Shown: positions 22,863 to 30,189 of the stretch, one piece after another
How the letters are laid out: every line of letters starts with the position of its first letter
Position numbering within the stretch: the first letter of the stretch is position 1
DNA from: a virus
Length of the DNA: 63,860 bases
Direction: 5' to 3' (one strand)
IMG/VR virus record: IMGVR_UViG_3300046366_000135
Span: 1 to 63,860 of that record
Notes under the pieces: model-generated
Seen by the model: only the letters and a program-made list of their open reading frames with translations
Databases searched by the model: none
What the model was told of the DNA's origin: nothing
Program-made: the position numbers and the translations under genes

Positions 22863-25175
22863 TCAATGTTTTTTAGGTTTAACAACAAAGTTCAATGTTT
22901 CCTTCGCTCTGGTATAAGCTACATACTCCAAGTTAGTGGCTTGTTCATGCTGCCAATCTTTATCCTTGGGCCTGCGCTTAGTTAAAAGGCTAGGTTCAAT
23001 GATGTAAACGTTAGGCCACTCCAAACCCTTTGCCCGGTGAACTGTAGAGAATAGAATTTCAGGGTTCTTGTCGTCTGAAAAAATTCGACGAATATAAGTT
23101 GTGAGATTGTCAACGGAGGCAATTGTGCCAACTTTGAATATAAGAACTGTAATACAATCCATTTGCTCACTAAACTTGGTGTACAAAGGATTTGAGTAAG
23201 CGTCTTCAGAAGGAAACTTGTCCTCAAGTCGATCAATCAACTGCTGACGTTTTTCATTCATCCTGCGCTGAAGATCACTAAGGCTATTTGACTTGAAGCT
23301 GACAATAAAATTGATTAGGCTCTCACCAATATCTCGGCCCATGATTGTAGCCTTTTTACCTTTTGCGATCATGTCATAACACCCCTCAATCAGTGGAGCA
23401 TTATTCCGGCAAAGTACAGCATCACCAGCTTTGATATTGTCCAAAGTAGTCCCACCACGAACAAGACCTTCTTTGGCATTCTCCCATGCCTTAATGTCTG
23501 GGTCAATCTTATTTACGTACTTAATAACTTCTTTGGGACAACGGAAACAAGTGTTTAGAGACATTACTTTGCATTGAGCTGAGAATGTGTCAAAACTCTC
23601 AGAGTCACTACCAGCGAAGCCGTAGATAGCTTGGCAATTATGGGTAACTATACTATCAGCAACATAGGTCTGATATTTACTAACCGATAAGCTGTACACA
23701 AACCCATCGTAAAATTCCTTAGATATAGTTGCAGGACACCAATCCTGCTTCAACTCATGACGCTTACCCTCAAAATGAGGCAGTACCAAACAACCATTAA
23801 ATAAATTACAAGCACGAACTTCCATTGGTCGTTTCATGGACAAACACTTCTTACTACCATCATTCAAAAATAACGGGTATTGGATGTCCTTACCAAAAAA
23901 GTCTAAACAATCTAAGGCCCGTCCAGTGTTATCACCAATGAACTTCCAAACCCTATCTACATTTAGCTGTATTTTAGAACCACTAAATAAAGTTTGGGGT
24001 AGGCCAAATTTACCAGATATGGCTTGTTCCATTTCATAAGATTCTGCCCTACTATCATAAAGACCCAAAATCCAACAGCAATCAGCAACCTCATCCCGCA
24101 TTCTCTTAATCAGACCAGATACTTTAGTTTTAGGGTAATCCACACAGCAAGTCCCAATCCTAAAATTATCCCCTCTACGCATCATGTAAACACAAAACTT
24201 ATCCCGTAAAGCAGAAAAAGATGCTATACATATATGGTTAGGGGTATATTTAGAAGTAGCTCCACTAGGCGTACTGCACACAATAAGATCACCTTTATAA
24301 GGTCTTTTTGTTATTCCATCTACCTTCTGCGAGTTGTAGAAAGAGCTATCATTGACACTATAAGCTACCACAGAGTCACCTACTGATAAAGATTCTATAG
24401 GTACTTTCTTGTATACTGAGGGTATCGAACCTCTTAAGCCTTTTTTATAGTTAGACTGACTAAAGTCCTTAACAGTTACCATAGTACCAGCAGGTTGACA
24501 CCTATCCCCAACAGCAAAAAGACGGCCCATAGGCTTTAAAAATTTAAAAACGAGTTCTCTTTGTGCTTTACTAACGTCCTGGCACTCATCCAAGTATATA
24601 TAATCATATTTAAAAATAGGATTCAAATTCCTTACAATTGGCTGACGAATTTGATCAACAAAATCAATATTCTTAATATCACCATCAGCCAATTCAATAG
24701 CTCTTTTTACCACCCGTAACTCATCGTTGGTAAATCGGTATCCGTATTTATCCTGACAGTTTGTAAAATCTTCAGCAGTTTCTACCAAATTTAACCGACA
24801 AAGATCAGTGAACTTTTTCATGTCCCAAAGAAGTTCCCCAAACCCTTCTTGAGATTTCAGCCAAGAAGCCTCTTCTTTGAGAAGGAAATTGTAGATTTCG
24901 GCCATTTTCTTCGTGTTCATCTGAGAACCACGAAGTAAGGAAAATCCAAGCCCATGACAAGTCTTTATGTCAATCCCAGACATTCGCTGGGTAAGTTCGT
25001 CTTTGATGCTGACGTTGAATGCACAGGCTAGTGTAGACTTATTTTTTGGGATAAGTTTAACTGCCTCTACAAGAGTTGAAGTCTTTCCTGATCCGGCTTT
25101 TGCTGATAGTAACACATTACCAGAACCAGAAGTCACTTCGTCAAAAAAGTTCTGCTGCTCAATTGTTGGATTCAT
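22863..25175 (-). CDS. UvrD-like SF1 helicase interrupted by an intein
   Basis: 770 residues: extein 1-225, intein 226-513, extein 514-770. The spliced protein would be 482 residues. Helicase motifs: LLSAKAGSGKTSTL (P-loop 27-32), CAFNVSIKDEL (Ia), YIYLDECQD (196-200), and LFAVGDR joined to CQAIYGFAGSD (motif III, the usual VGDxxQAIYGFRGA). The end has TVHRAKGLEWPNVYII (motif V) and EYVAYTRAKETL (motif VI). UvrD/PcrA-like enzymes unwind 3'-5'; here probably in repair or recombination. The gene has its own promoter upstream. Confidence 0.9.
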   Translation of the reverse strand: MNPTIEQQNFFDEVTSGSGNVLLSAKAGSGKTSTLVEAVKLIPKNKSTLACAFNVSIKDELTQRMSGIDIKTCHGLGFSLLRGSQMNTKKMAEIYNFLLKEEASWLKSQEGFGELLWDMKKFTDLCRLNLVETAEDFTNCQDKYGYRFTNDELRVVKRAIELADGDIKNIDFVDQIRQPIVRNLNPIFKYDYIYLDECQDVSKAQRELVFKFLKPMGRLFAVGDRCQPAGTMVTVKDFSQSNYKKGLRGSIPSVYKKVPIESLSVGDSVVAYSVNDSSFYNSQKVDGITKRPYKGDLIVCSTPSGATSKYTPNHICIASFSALRDKFCVYMMRRGDNFRIGTCCVDYPKTKVSGLIKRMRDEVADCCWILGLYDSRAESYEMEQAISGKFGLPQTLFSGSKIQLNVDRVWKFIGDNTGRALDCLDFFGKDIQYPLFLNDGSKKCLSMKRPMEVRACNLFNGCLVLPHFEGKRHELKQDWCPATISKEFYDGFVYSLSVSKYQTYVADSIVTHNCQAIYGFAGSDSESFDTFSAQCKVMSLNTCFRCPKEVIKYVNKIDPDIKAWENAKEGLVRGGTTLDNIKAGDAVLCRNNAPLIEGCYDMIAKGKKATIMGRDIGESLINFIVSFKSNSLSDLQRRMNEKRQQLIDRLEDKFPSEDAYSNPLYTKFSEQMDCITVLIFKVGTIASVDNLTTYIRRIFSDDKNPEILFSTVHRAKGLEWPNVYIIEPSLLTKRRPKDKDWQHEQATNLEYVAYTRAKETLNFVVKPKKH
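23637..24500 (-). other. Intein in UvrD-like helicase with GIY-YIG-like insert
   Basis: 288 residues from Cys226 (CQPAGTMVTVKDF, block A) to Asn513 (TYVADSIVTHN, blocks F/G) with Cys514 as the +1 residue. Block B is YTPNHI (311-314). Between the splicing blocks, FCVYMMRRGDNFRIGTC (VY 329-330, IG 340-341), then KRMRDE and ESYEMEQAISGKFG, follow the spacing of a GIY-YIG nuclease with altered first motif. No LAGLIDADG motif was found. The insertion point is the conserved VGDR/QAIYGF site. Confidence 0.85.
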
Positions 25176-25192
25176 CTTTTTAAATTATAAAA

Positions 25193-25223
25193 CAAAGTTA
25201 CAATTTTAAATCTAAAAAGTCAA
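25193..25223 (-). promoter_or_regulatory. Bacteroidetes-type promoter for UvrD-like helicase
   Basis: Minus strand: TTGACT (TTG at 25221-25223), 20-base spacer, TAACTTTG (25193-25200), start codon 18 bases on. It is one of three promoters in the replication region sharing this form. Confidence 0.72.
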
Positions 25224-25225
25224 CC

Positions 25226-25729
25226 CTAATTTTTATTTTCTTGAATTTTCTTTACCAAAGCCTCTAGGGCTTGATGGTAGAATGAATTATAAATGTGACG
25301 GTAATCCTTGGCTCCTAGGCCGATTGTTTTGGATTGTTTAGCTGTTAGTCCTAGAGACTTAGATTCTTCGCGCCAGAGGCGTTTCTGAGCCTTTACAGCG
25401 ATTTTAGACAAAGATATGAGATTGTGTAGGAGAAAGTCTAAAGATGTCGCTAACTGCAAAGAATCAGCCATAGGAACGGAAATTTCACAGATACCTTTAG
25501 TACCTACGTCAGAAATTACTGCTTCAGGATTTACAAGTTGAACCATCAATCTAATGCAACCCATAAAGTAAGCTGAGGTATAAGAAATGTATTTAGTCTT
25601 CATCCTTGTTGGGTAAAAAGAAGTAGTCTCAACAGTAGACATTAATTTAACTGCTGCTTCTGCCCATTCATCAAATGTTGTAATTTCATTTGAATGATAA
25701 TAACCTAGAATCTTATCAAACTGTGTCAT
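25226..25729 (-). CDS. Hypothetical protein
   Basis: 167 residues, helical. It has no clear membrane segment; the middle (YISYTSAYFMGCIRLMVQLV) is moderately hydrophobic. It ends in a basic helix (AQKRLWREESKSLGLTAKQ). The 88 bases upstream to 25817 hold no gene. Function unknown. Confidence 0.6.
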   Translation of the reverse strand: MTQFDKILGYYHSNEITTFDEWAEAAVKLMSTVETTSFYPTRMKTKYISYTSAYFMGCIRLMVQLVNPEAVISDVGTKGICEISVPMADSLQLATSLDFLLHNLISLSKIAVKAQKRLWREESKSLGLTAKQSKTIGLGAKDYRHIYNSFYHQALEALVKKIQENKN

Positions 25730-25817
25730 AAGTTAATTTTTTGAAATAGTTAGCCCATAAAGGCAAAAATTACCAGTTCATGTAGTAGTGCATTTTACTT
25801 AACTACAATTACAAAAA

Positions 25818-27233
25818 TTATGATTTTGGGTTACTTTTAGTAACCATGCCCTGAGAATTCAAAGAATACAAAGTACCTTCAAATTCCCATTTCAGTAACT
25901 CTACAAAGCTGTAATTCTTTGGTAGTTTCTCCTTAGCTTTAGAGTCAGGAGCTATACAGTTGAGTTCAAGACGAATTTTCTTTACAAACTTAGCTTTTGT
26001 TTTGTTAAGTTCTTTTAGTAAATTCAATCCTTGAATAGCAACTTGTTGAGAATACCAAGAAGTACCTTTAGATAGCATACACAAAGCTTGATCTAAGCTA
26101 TAATCCTTTCCAGTAAAAACTTTTTTAGGATCAAAATAAGGAGCAAATTGAGTGTATAGGAGATTTGGTTTAGGTTCAGCACCAATACTCTGCAAAAACG
26201 TAGAGGAAAGCTTTGCTTTTCTCGGAGTAGTTGCAGAGTATTGCACCAGTGTAGGCGAAGCCGGAACGGTTAACCTTTTATGTACTGCCCCTTCGCTAAA
26301 GCTCCGGGGCTGAGTAATGTAAGTAAGTTCTCCGACTACGGCTGCGCCTTCGTCTCCACGCTTACTTACATTACTTAGTGAACGTACAAAGTTCTCTTTA
26401 GCTATCTTTCTTCTAAGAGATTTACTTGAATAGCATTTTGTGGGTTTAAAATTCTTGATAATCAAAAGCTTTTCCATTCTCATGGAATAATAACCTTGAT
26501 CGTTAAGTACAAATCTTTGTGGATGATACTTTTCTGGATTTCTTTGTGTATTACCAAATGCTAAACACTCTTGTATGGATTCGACTTTTTTAGACTCGAA
26601 TGTTGGACAAAAATAGCTTTGGTCTTCCATCAAAAAAATGTCAATAGCCTTTTTCCGTTGATTGTGTATTTCAACATGACTTAGGTTAAGGTTTCTGCCT
26701 TGACTTCTTAAAGGATAAAACCCTTGATCACTTGTCATCATAAAGCTAGACTTATTCCCTTGTGTATCTGAGTATAGTCTAGGATCATTCTTATCAGTGA
26801 TCTCAATATTTTTAGCTGTCAGAAGTTTATACTTCTGTTTAGCTTCTTTAGATTTTTCTGTTAAAACAGATTTACCATCAACGATAATTACCCACCTCAT
26901 AAACTCATCAAAGTTTGTAACAAGTCCAAAGTAGTAAGGCATAGCCTTGTAGCTTTTAGCCTTTCCTTCAATTGCCTCAGTTACTTTTATAATGGAGGTA
27001 AGTTTGTATTTGTGGTTGGATTCAGATAGAAGACCTAATTCAATCAAGGTATTTATCCTCTTGTTGATGGTTCTTTTATCTTTATTGATTTTGTTGAGTA
27101 AATTCTTAGCTTGGGATTTGTAGATGTATCCTCCCTTAGCTTGTTGGAATAGCTGGATGTAATAAAATAATTCTTTACCTGCTTTATAGCGGACGAAATG
27201 ATTTACAATTGATATGGGTATATTTTTAACCAT
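25818..27233 (-). CDS. Winged-helix DNA-binding protein, possible replication initiator
   Basis: 471 residues. Residues 1-75 look like a winged helix: SQAKNLLNKINKDKRTINKRINTLIELGLLSES. The rest has no family I know. About residues 280-350 are encoded by DNA rich in palindromes (26183-26378) that is GC-richer than its surroundings and gives a low-complexity peptide (KRGDEGAAVVGELTYIT...). The gene has its own promoter (27413-27443) and a long structured leader. A winged-helix start plus palindromes inside the coding region recalls phage initiators whose origin lies within the gene (as in lambda O), but this is inference; a transcriptional regulator is equally possible. Confidence 0.55.
   Translation of the reverse strand: MVKNIPISIVNHFVRYKAGKELFYYIQLFQQAKGGYIYKSQAKNLLNKINKDKRTINKRINTLIELGLLSESNHKYKLTSIIKVTEAIEGKAKSYKAMPYYFGLVTNFDEFMRWVIIVDGKSVLTEKSKEAKQKYKLLTAKNIEITDKNDPRLYSDTQGNKSSFMMTSDQGFYPLRSQGRNLNLSHVEIHNQRKKAIDIFLMEDQSYFCPTFESKKVESIQECLAFGNTQRNPEKYHPQRFVLNDQGYYSMRMEKLLIIKNFKPTKCYSSKSLRRKIAKENFVRSLSNVSKRGDEGAAVVGELTYITQPRSFSEGAVHKRLTVPASPTLVQYSATTPRKAKLSSTFLQSIGAEPKPNLLYTQFAPYFDPKKVFTGKDYSLDQALCMLSKGTSWYSQQVAIQGLNLLKELNKTKAKFVKKIRLELNCIAPDSKAKEKLPKNYSFVELLKWEFEGTLYSLNSQGMVTKSNPKS
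26183..26243. repeat. Nested palindrome inside the winged-helix gene
   Basis: Outer arms CAATACTCTGCAA (26183-26195) and TTGCAGAGTATTG (26231-26243) are a perfect 13-bp inverted repeat. Inside is a second stem, GAGGAAAGC/GCTTTTCTC (26203-26211, 26215-26223), eight of nine paired with a TTT loop. Confidence 0.8.
26310..26378. repeat. 18-bp inverted repeat inside the winged-helix gene
   Basis: CTGAGTAATGTAAGTAAG (26310-26327) pairs with 26361-26378 at 17 of 18 positions around a 33-base GC-rich loop. A shorter stem GCCCC/GGGGC (26287-26291, 26306-26310) lies directly before it. Confidence 0.8.
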
Positions 27234-27300
27234 TTGCCTTGAGTGTTAAATGGTTAAAAAAAAGAATAGGCATCCAAGCCGAATGCTCAGTGCCTATTGC

Positions 27301-27398
27301 TGTTAATGCTCTCAAATAATATATATCAACCTTAAATACGTTACCGTATTTAGTATTAATAGTCGTTAATTTTTTGTAGTTATTTGAGTGCATTAATA
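27301..27398 (-). ncRNA. Structured 5' leader of the winged-helix gene
   Basis: The transcript from the promoter at 27413-27443 would have a leader of about 170 bases. It holds a 19-bp imperfect outer stem (27301-27319 with 27380-27398, 17 of 19 paired) enclosing a perfect hairpin TAAATACG-TTAC-CGTATTTA (27333-27352). No riboswitch class is recognised. This explains most of the 228-base gene-free stretch 27234-27461. Confidence 0.5.
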
Positions 27399-27412
27399 CA
27401 ATTATTATGCCT

Positions 27413-27443
27413 CAAACCTACGACTATTTGTATTATTATGCAA
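27413..27443 (-). promoter_or_regulatory. Promoter with flanking direct repeats
   Basis: Minus strand: TTGCAT (TTG at 27441-27443), 20-base spacer, TAGGTTTG (27413-27420). The 10-mer ATTATTATGC occurs at 27401-27410 and again at 27432-27441, about three helical turns apart on either side of the -7 box, so it may be an operator, perhaps for the winged-helix protein itself. Confidence 0.6.
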
Positions 27444-27461
27444 GTTTTTAAACAAAAATCT

Positions 27462-27656
27462 TCAAACTTTTTTTAAGTCTTCTCTAATTCTCATAATCAG
27501 CTTACCTAATTCATTTTTTCCTTCTTTAGTTCTCAGGCAAACCCCCCAAAACTTATCTCCCCAATGATTCCCCTCCTCGATAATTGCATCTCCTGTCGCT
27601 TTGAGCTGACTTCTAAAAGGTTCTTTGTTGAACTTCTGTCTCAAACAATCCTCCAT
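27462..27656 (-). pseudogene. NADAR-domain protein, C-terminal remnant
   Basis: 64 residues from an internal ATG. LRQKFNKEPFRSQLKATGDAIIEEGNHWGDKFWGV and GKNELGKLIMRIRE match the C-terminal half of NADAR/YbiA-like proteins (TGD..L.EGN.WGD.FWG...G.N.LGK.LM.IR). NADAR enzymes cleave N-glycosidic bonds in riboflavin intermediates or ADP-ribosylated DNA. The N-terminal half is missing: the same frame extends a little upstream (AYEKLQV) and then meets a stop inside methylase sequence. Probably a broken gene. Confidence 0.65.
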
Positions 27657-27970
27657 AACTTGGAGCTTTTCATAGGCATCTTTCGTGCATTCAGATTACC
27701 TGTTTTTAGGTTTTTTCTCCATATCATGTTATACTTATAATAACTCATTCCATGTGTTATCATCGTAGTCACAAACGGCTGATTACCAAAAAGTACTATT
27801 ATAGCTCCCTGCTCAATAAATTTTGAGTATTCTTTCCATAGCTTTTGGGGGTCTATAATAGAGTCCCACTTATTTTGTGTAGTGCCATAAGGTAAATCAC
27901 ATAGGACTAAATCTACATCCTTTATGTTTTTTAATTCACTAAGGCAATCACCTAGGATTAATTTCATCAT
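27641..27970 (-). pseudogene. Adenine DNA methyltransferase, N-terminal remnant
   Basis: 109 residues. MKLILGDCLSELKNI and LVLCDLPYGTTQNKWD (catalytic DPPY motif as DLPYG) belong to the N4/N6 amino methyltransferases; GNLNARKMPMKSSK is the usual sequence just after it. The frame then runs into NADAR sequence out of frame and stops. The C-terminal half, with the cofactor FxGxG motif, is absent, so methyltransferase activity is unlikely. The break joins it to the NADAR remnant near 27675-27700. Confidence 0.7.
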
Positions 27971-28256
27971 TAACGCTTTTGTATTTATTCAAATAGTTTT
28001 GATAGCACTGTTCACAAAAGTAATGGTTGTTGCAATCTTCTCGTCTCAATGCAGGTTCAGGGCAGTATTTGTTTTCTTCTGGTGAGAAAGTTTCACAAAC
28101 CCCTTTTACATCTGGTTCTTTGTAGTGTGGTATGATCCCCATAGATGAATACTCATAGGATACTTTTGAAAGTCCTTGAGTAAATCGTTTGATTTTTTCT
28201 TGAGTAATGTCACTACCTTGGTGTATGTTAATTCTAAAATCCCTAGTATCACTCAT
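27948..28256 (-). CDS. Cysteine-rich hypothetical protein
   Basis: 102 residues. Five cysteines lie between residues 55 and 85 (VCETF...YCPEP...DCNNHYFCEQC), consistent with a zinc-binding site. It overlaps the 58-residue membrane protein gene as ATGA and the methylase remnant by 23 bases. Function unknown. Confidence 0.6.
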   Translation of the reverse strand: MSDTRDFRINIHQGSDITQEKIKRFTQGLSKVSYEYSSMGIIPHYKEPDVKGVCETFSPEENKYCPEPALRREDCNNHYFCEQCYQNYLNKYKSVNDEINPR

Positions 28257-28429
28257 CGTAGTTCAGCTAGAAGGTGATCAAACATACCATACATCAATTT
28301 GTAATTATGTATGGCTAGAACCAAAAGAACAGCAATCAGCATAAGATTACCATTGCTAATCTTCAAAAAACTTCCCATAATCAACAGGTAGAAGATTATG
28401 AGAATTACATGTGTTGATTTATTTTTCAT
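28253..28429 (-). CDS. 58-residue membrane protein, possible holin
   Basis: Starts MKNKSTHVILIIFYLLIMGSF and has two hydrophobic stretches (about 8-22 and 29-46) separated by a short polar turn, then a charged tail (DHLLAELR). The start overlaps the end of the spanin-like gene by 4 bases and the stop overlaps the next gene as ATGA. Size, topology and the spanin-like neighbour suggest a holin or lysis regulator; no family match is claimed. Confidence 0.6.
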   Translation of the reverse strand: MKNKSTHVILIIFYLLIMGSFLKISNGNLMLIAVLLVLAIHNYKLMYGMFDHLLAELR

Positions 28430-28869
28430 TGTTGTTTTTTAGTTCCACGGTAAAGTCCGTACCCAAATACAGCTACAATGACAGCAATCCACCAAGGTAA
28501 CTTAACATCTGGTTTTGACTCAGACTTTTGAAGTTGGGTTTCCAGTTCATCAATTTTATCCTGAAGTACTTTCTCCTTTGCAGTATCTCTGACCTTTACG
28601 ATTTTTTCTACTCTTTCCTTAGTTCCAGCTTTCCATTTGATTACAGGTACATAGGAAATAGAGTCTTTCCAAATTACAGAGTCTTTTCTGTGTATTTCAG
28701 GATACGGAACTTTTACAAACTCAATATAAGGAGTTGAGTCTGGAATACCTATGCCAACATAAGTAGTTGAATCCTTGCAAGGGTAGGTCTCAGCACATTT
28801 TTGGGCTAATTTGTTATTGCATGAGGCCAATAACAAGGTTATTGATAAGATGCCAATAAGTCGAACCAT
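28426..28869 (-). CDS. Lipoprotein with C-terminal membrane helix, candidate unimolecular spanin
   Basis: 147 residues. MVRLIGILSITLLLASC is a lipoprotein signal with lipobox LASC. The mature part ends in a charged helix likely to form a coiled coil (KEKVLQDKIDELETQLQKS) and then WWIAVIVAVFGYGLYRG as a C-terminal transmembrane segment. An outer-membrane lipid anchor plus an inner-membrane helix in one chain is the layout of unimolecular spanins, which fuse the two membranes at the last step of Gram-negative lysis. Function is inferred from topology. Confidence 0.6.
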   Translation of the reverse strand: MVRLIGILSITLLLASCNNKLAQKCAETYPCKDSTTYVGIGIPDSTPYIEFVKVPYPEIHRKDSVIWKDSISYVPVIKWKAGTKERVEKIVKVRDTAKEKVLQDKIDELETQLQKSESKPDVKLPWWIAVIVAVFGYGLYRGTKKQQ

Positions 28870-29147
28870 GTCTCGGTGATTTTGAGTTTGTCTTTTGATT
28901 TTTCCAAGTACCCTTTCTTGATAAGTCCTCTAGCAGCATTATGTGCATTGATATACTTTAGATTATACACCCGGCACAGATCAGCTAAGTTGAGAATACA
29001 AAAAGGTTTTCCTTCAATAATGAAGCTAATTTTTTCACAGGTCAGTCTGATAGCTTCCATTAACATTGCCTGATTTGCAGTTACATGCCCATCCATCAAC
29101 ATAGCTGTGTCAATTTCGATGGGGTGAATGAAGTCGTTTTTAATCAT
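28839..29147 (-). CDS. Hypothetical protein, possible winged helix
   Basis: 102 residues. The second half, LADLCRVYNLKYINAHNAARGLIKKGYLEKSKDKLKIT, resembles a winged-helix unit (helix, helix, basic recognition helix, then a beta wing). It overlaps the spanin-like gene by 31 bases and has a promoter candidate just upstream. It may be a small regulator. Confidence 0.5.
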   Translation of the reverse strand: MIKNDFIHPIEIDTAMLMDGHVTANQAMLMEAIRLTCEKISFIIEGKPFCILNLADLCRVYNLKYINAHNAARGLIKKGYLEKSKDKLKITETWFDLLASYQ

Positions 29148-29160
29148 AGTATTTTGATTG

Positions 29161-29190
29161 TAAAAGTACGAATTAAAATTGATTTTGCAA
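29161..29190 (-). promoter_or_regulatory. Promoter candidate for the spanin cluster
   Basis: Minus strand: TTGCAA (TTG at 29188-29190), 19-base spacer, TACTTTTA (29161-29168), one base off TAnnTTTG. It overlaps the 3' end of the methyltransferase gene. Confidence 0.4.
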
Positions 29191-30189
29191 ATTTGATTTC
29201 AAAAAATTTAGAATGTGAGTTATAACATCAATCGTCCACCCGTTTCCGATCATTTTGGTTCGCGCAGTTTTTGGAGCAACTGAAGTGTACCCGTCTGGCA
29301 TTGTTTGAAGACGTTCGCACTCCGTAATTGTGAGGTTGCGGTAGTGCAATAAGTCCTCAGTAATCAATCCTGTCCCATTTGCTGTTCCACCCATCTGAGC
29401 CGAGAGTGTAGGGTTCTTACCGTTGACTACAAAAATACGTTCACCTTGACGGTAAGCACGAACAGTATTTCCGTTAGTTCTTTTTGACTTTCCAGTATGC
29501 CCCACGAAAACCAAGTTGTCTTTGCTTACAGTCGTTAATGTGTTTGATTTTCCATCAAGACGATTTTCGATGCACTGAACGATCTTTGGTCGCGCAACGT
29601 CATCCCGAGTCCCATCTTCGTTTAAGTACCGGCCACGCATTCCGGCCACTGTGTCGCCGTCCTCCAAAATGTCCTTTAAAAGGATACCTCTATCCGCTGG
29701 CTGTGAGATATAAAAATTCGCCCAGTATAGTCTCTTGCGGTTTTGGGCAGAAACTAGCGCAGAATTGATTTCTACGGGTTCTACGCCTAAAATTTCAGAG
29801 ATCACTGCAACCCATTCTTTTTTCATCTTCACGTTTTCGAGCAAGAACTTGATGTCAGGGTTGATTTCGCGTAGTTCTTTGAGGATGCGAACGTATTCAA
29901 AGAAAAGAGCAGAGCGAGGATCATCAAAGTTGAGCCTTTTTCCAGATGAACTGAATCCTTGACAAGGCGACCCCCCAATAAGAAGATCAATCTTTGGTAG
30001 ATCGGATGCTTTCACATTCCGTACATCCCCAATTTGGAGCGTATTGGGGAAGTTTTTCATAGTGACTGCAATGGCATGCTTGTCAAGCTCAGAGGCATAA
30101 TAGTTACTAACCGGAATTTCGGCGCGTTGGAGCGCTAATTGGCCGCAACTACAACCGTCAAAAAGTGATAACACATTTACTGGATTCAT
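29173..30189 (-). CDS. C5-cytosine DNA methyltransferase
   Basis: 338 residues. Motif I is VLSLFDGCSCGQLAL; motif IV GGSPCQGFS carries the catalytic Cys76; motif VI is FLLENV (E118); motif VIII is SAQNRKRLYW; motif X is KMIGNGWTIDVI. All needed parts are present, so it is probably active. Such phage enzymes protect DNA from host restriction. The gene uses more G/C at third positions (for example around 29630-29690) than its neighbours, a hint of recent transfer. The start overlaps the DnaB-like gene by 4 bases. Target site cannot be read. Confidence 0.9.
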   Translation of the reverse strand: MNPVNVLSLFDGCSCGQLALQRAEIPVSNYYASELDKHAIAVTMKNFPNTLQIGDVRNVKASDLPKIDLLIGGSPCQGFSSSGKRLNFDDPRSALFFEYVRILKELREINPDIKFLLENVKMKKEWVAVISEILGVEPVEINSALVSAQNRKRLYWANFYISQPADRGILLKDILEDGDTVAGMRGRYLNEDGTRDDVARPKIVQCIENRLDGKSNTLTTVSKDNLVFVGHTGKSKRTNGNTVRAYRQGERIFVVNGKNPTLSAQMGGTANGTGLITEDLLHYRNLTITECERLQTMPDGYTSVAPKTARTKMIGNGWTIDVITHILNFLKSNLQNQF

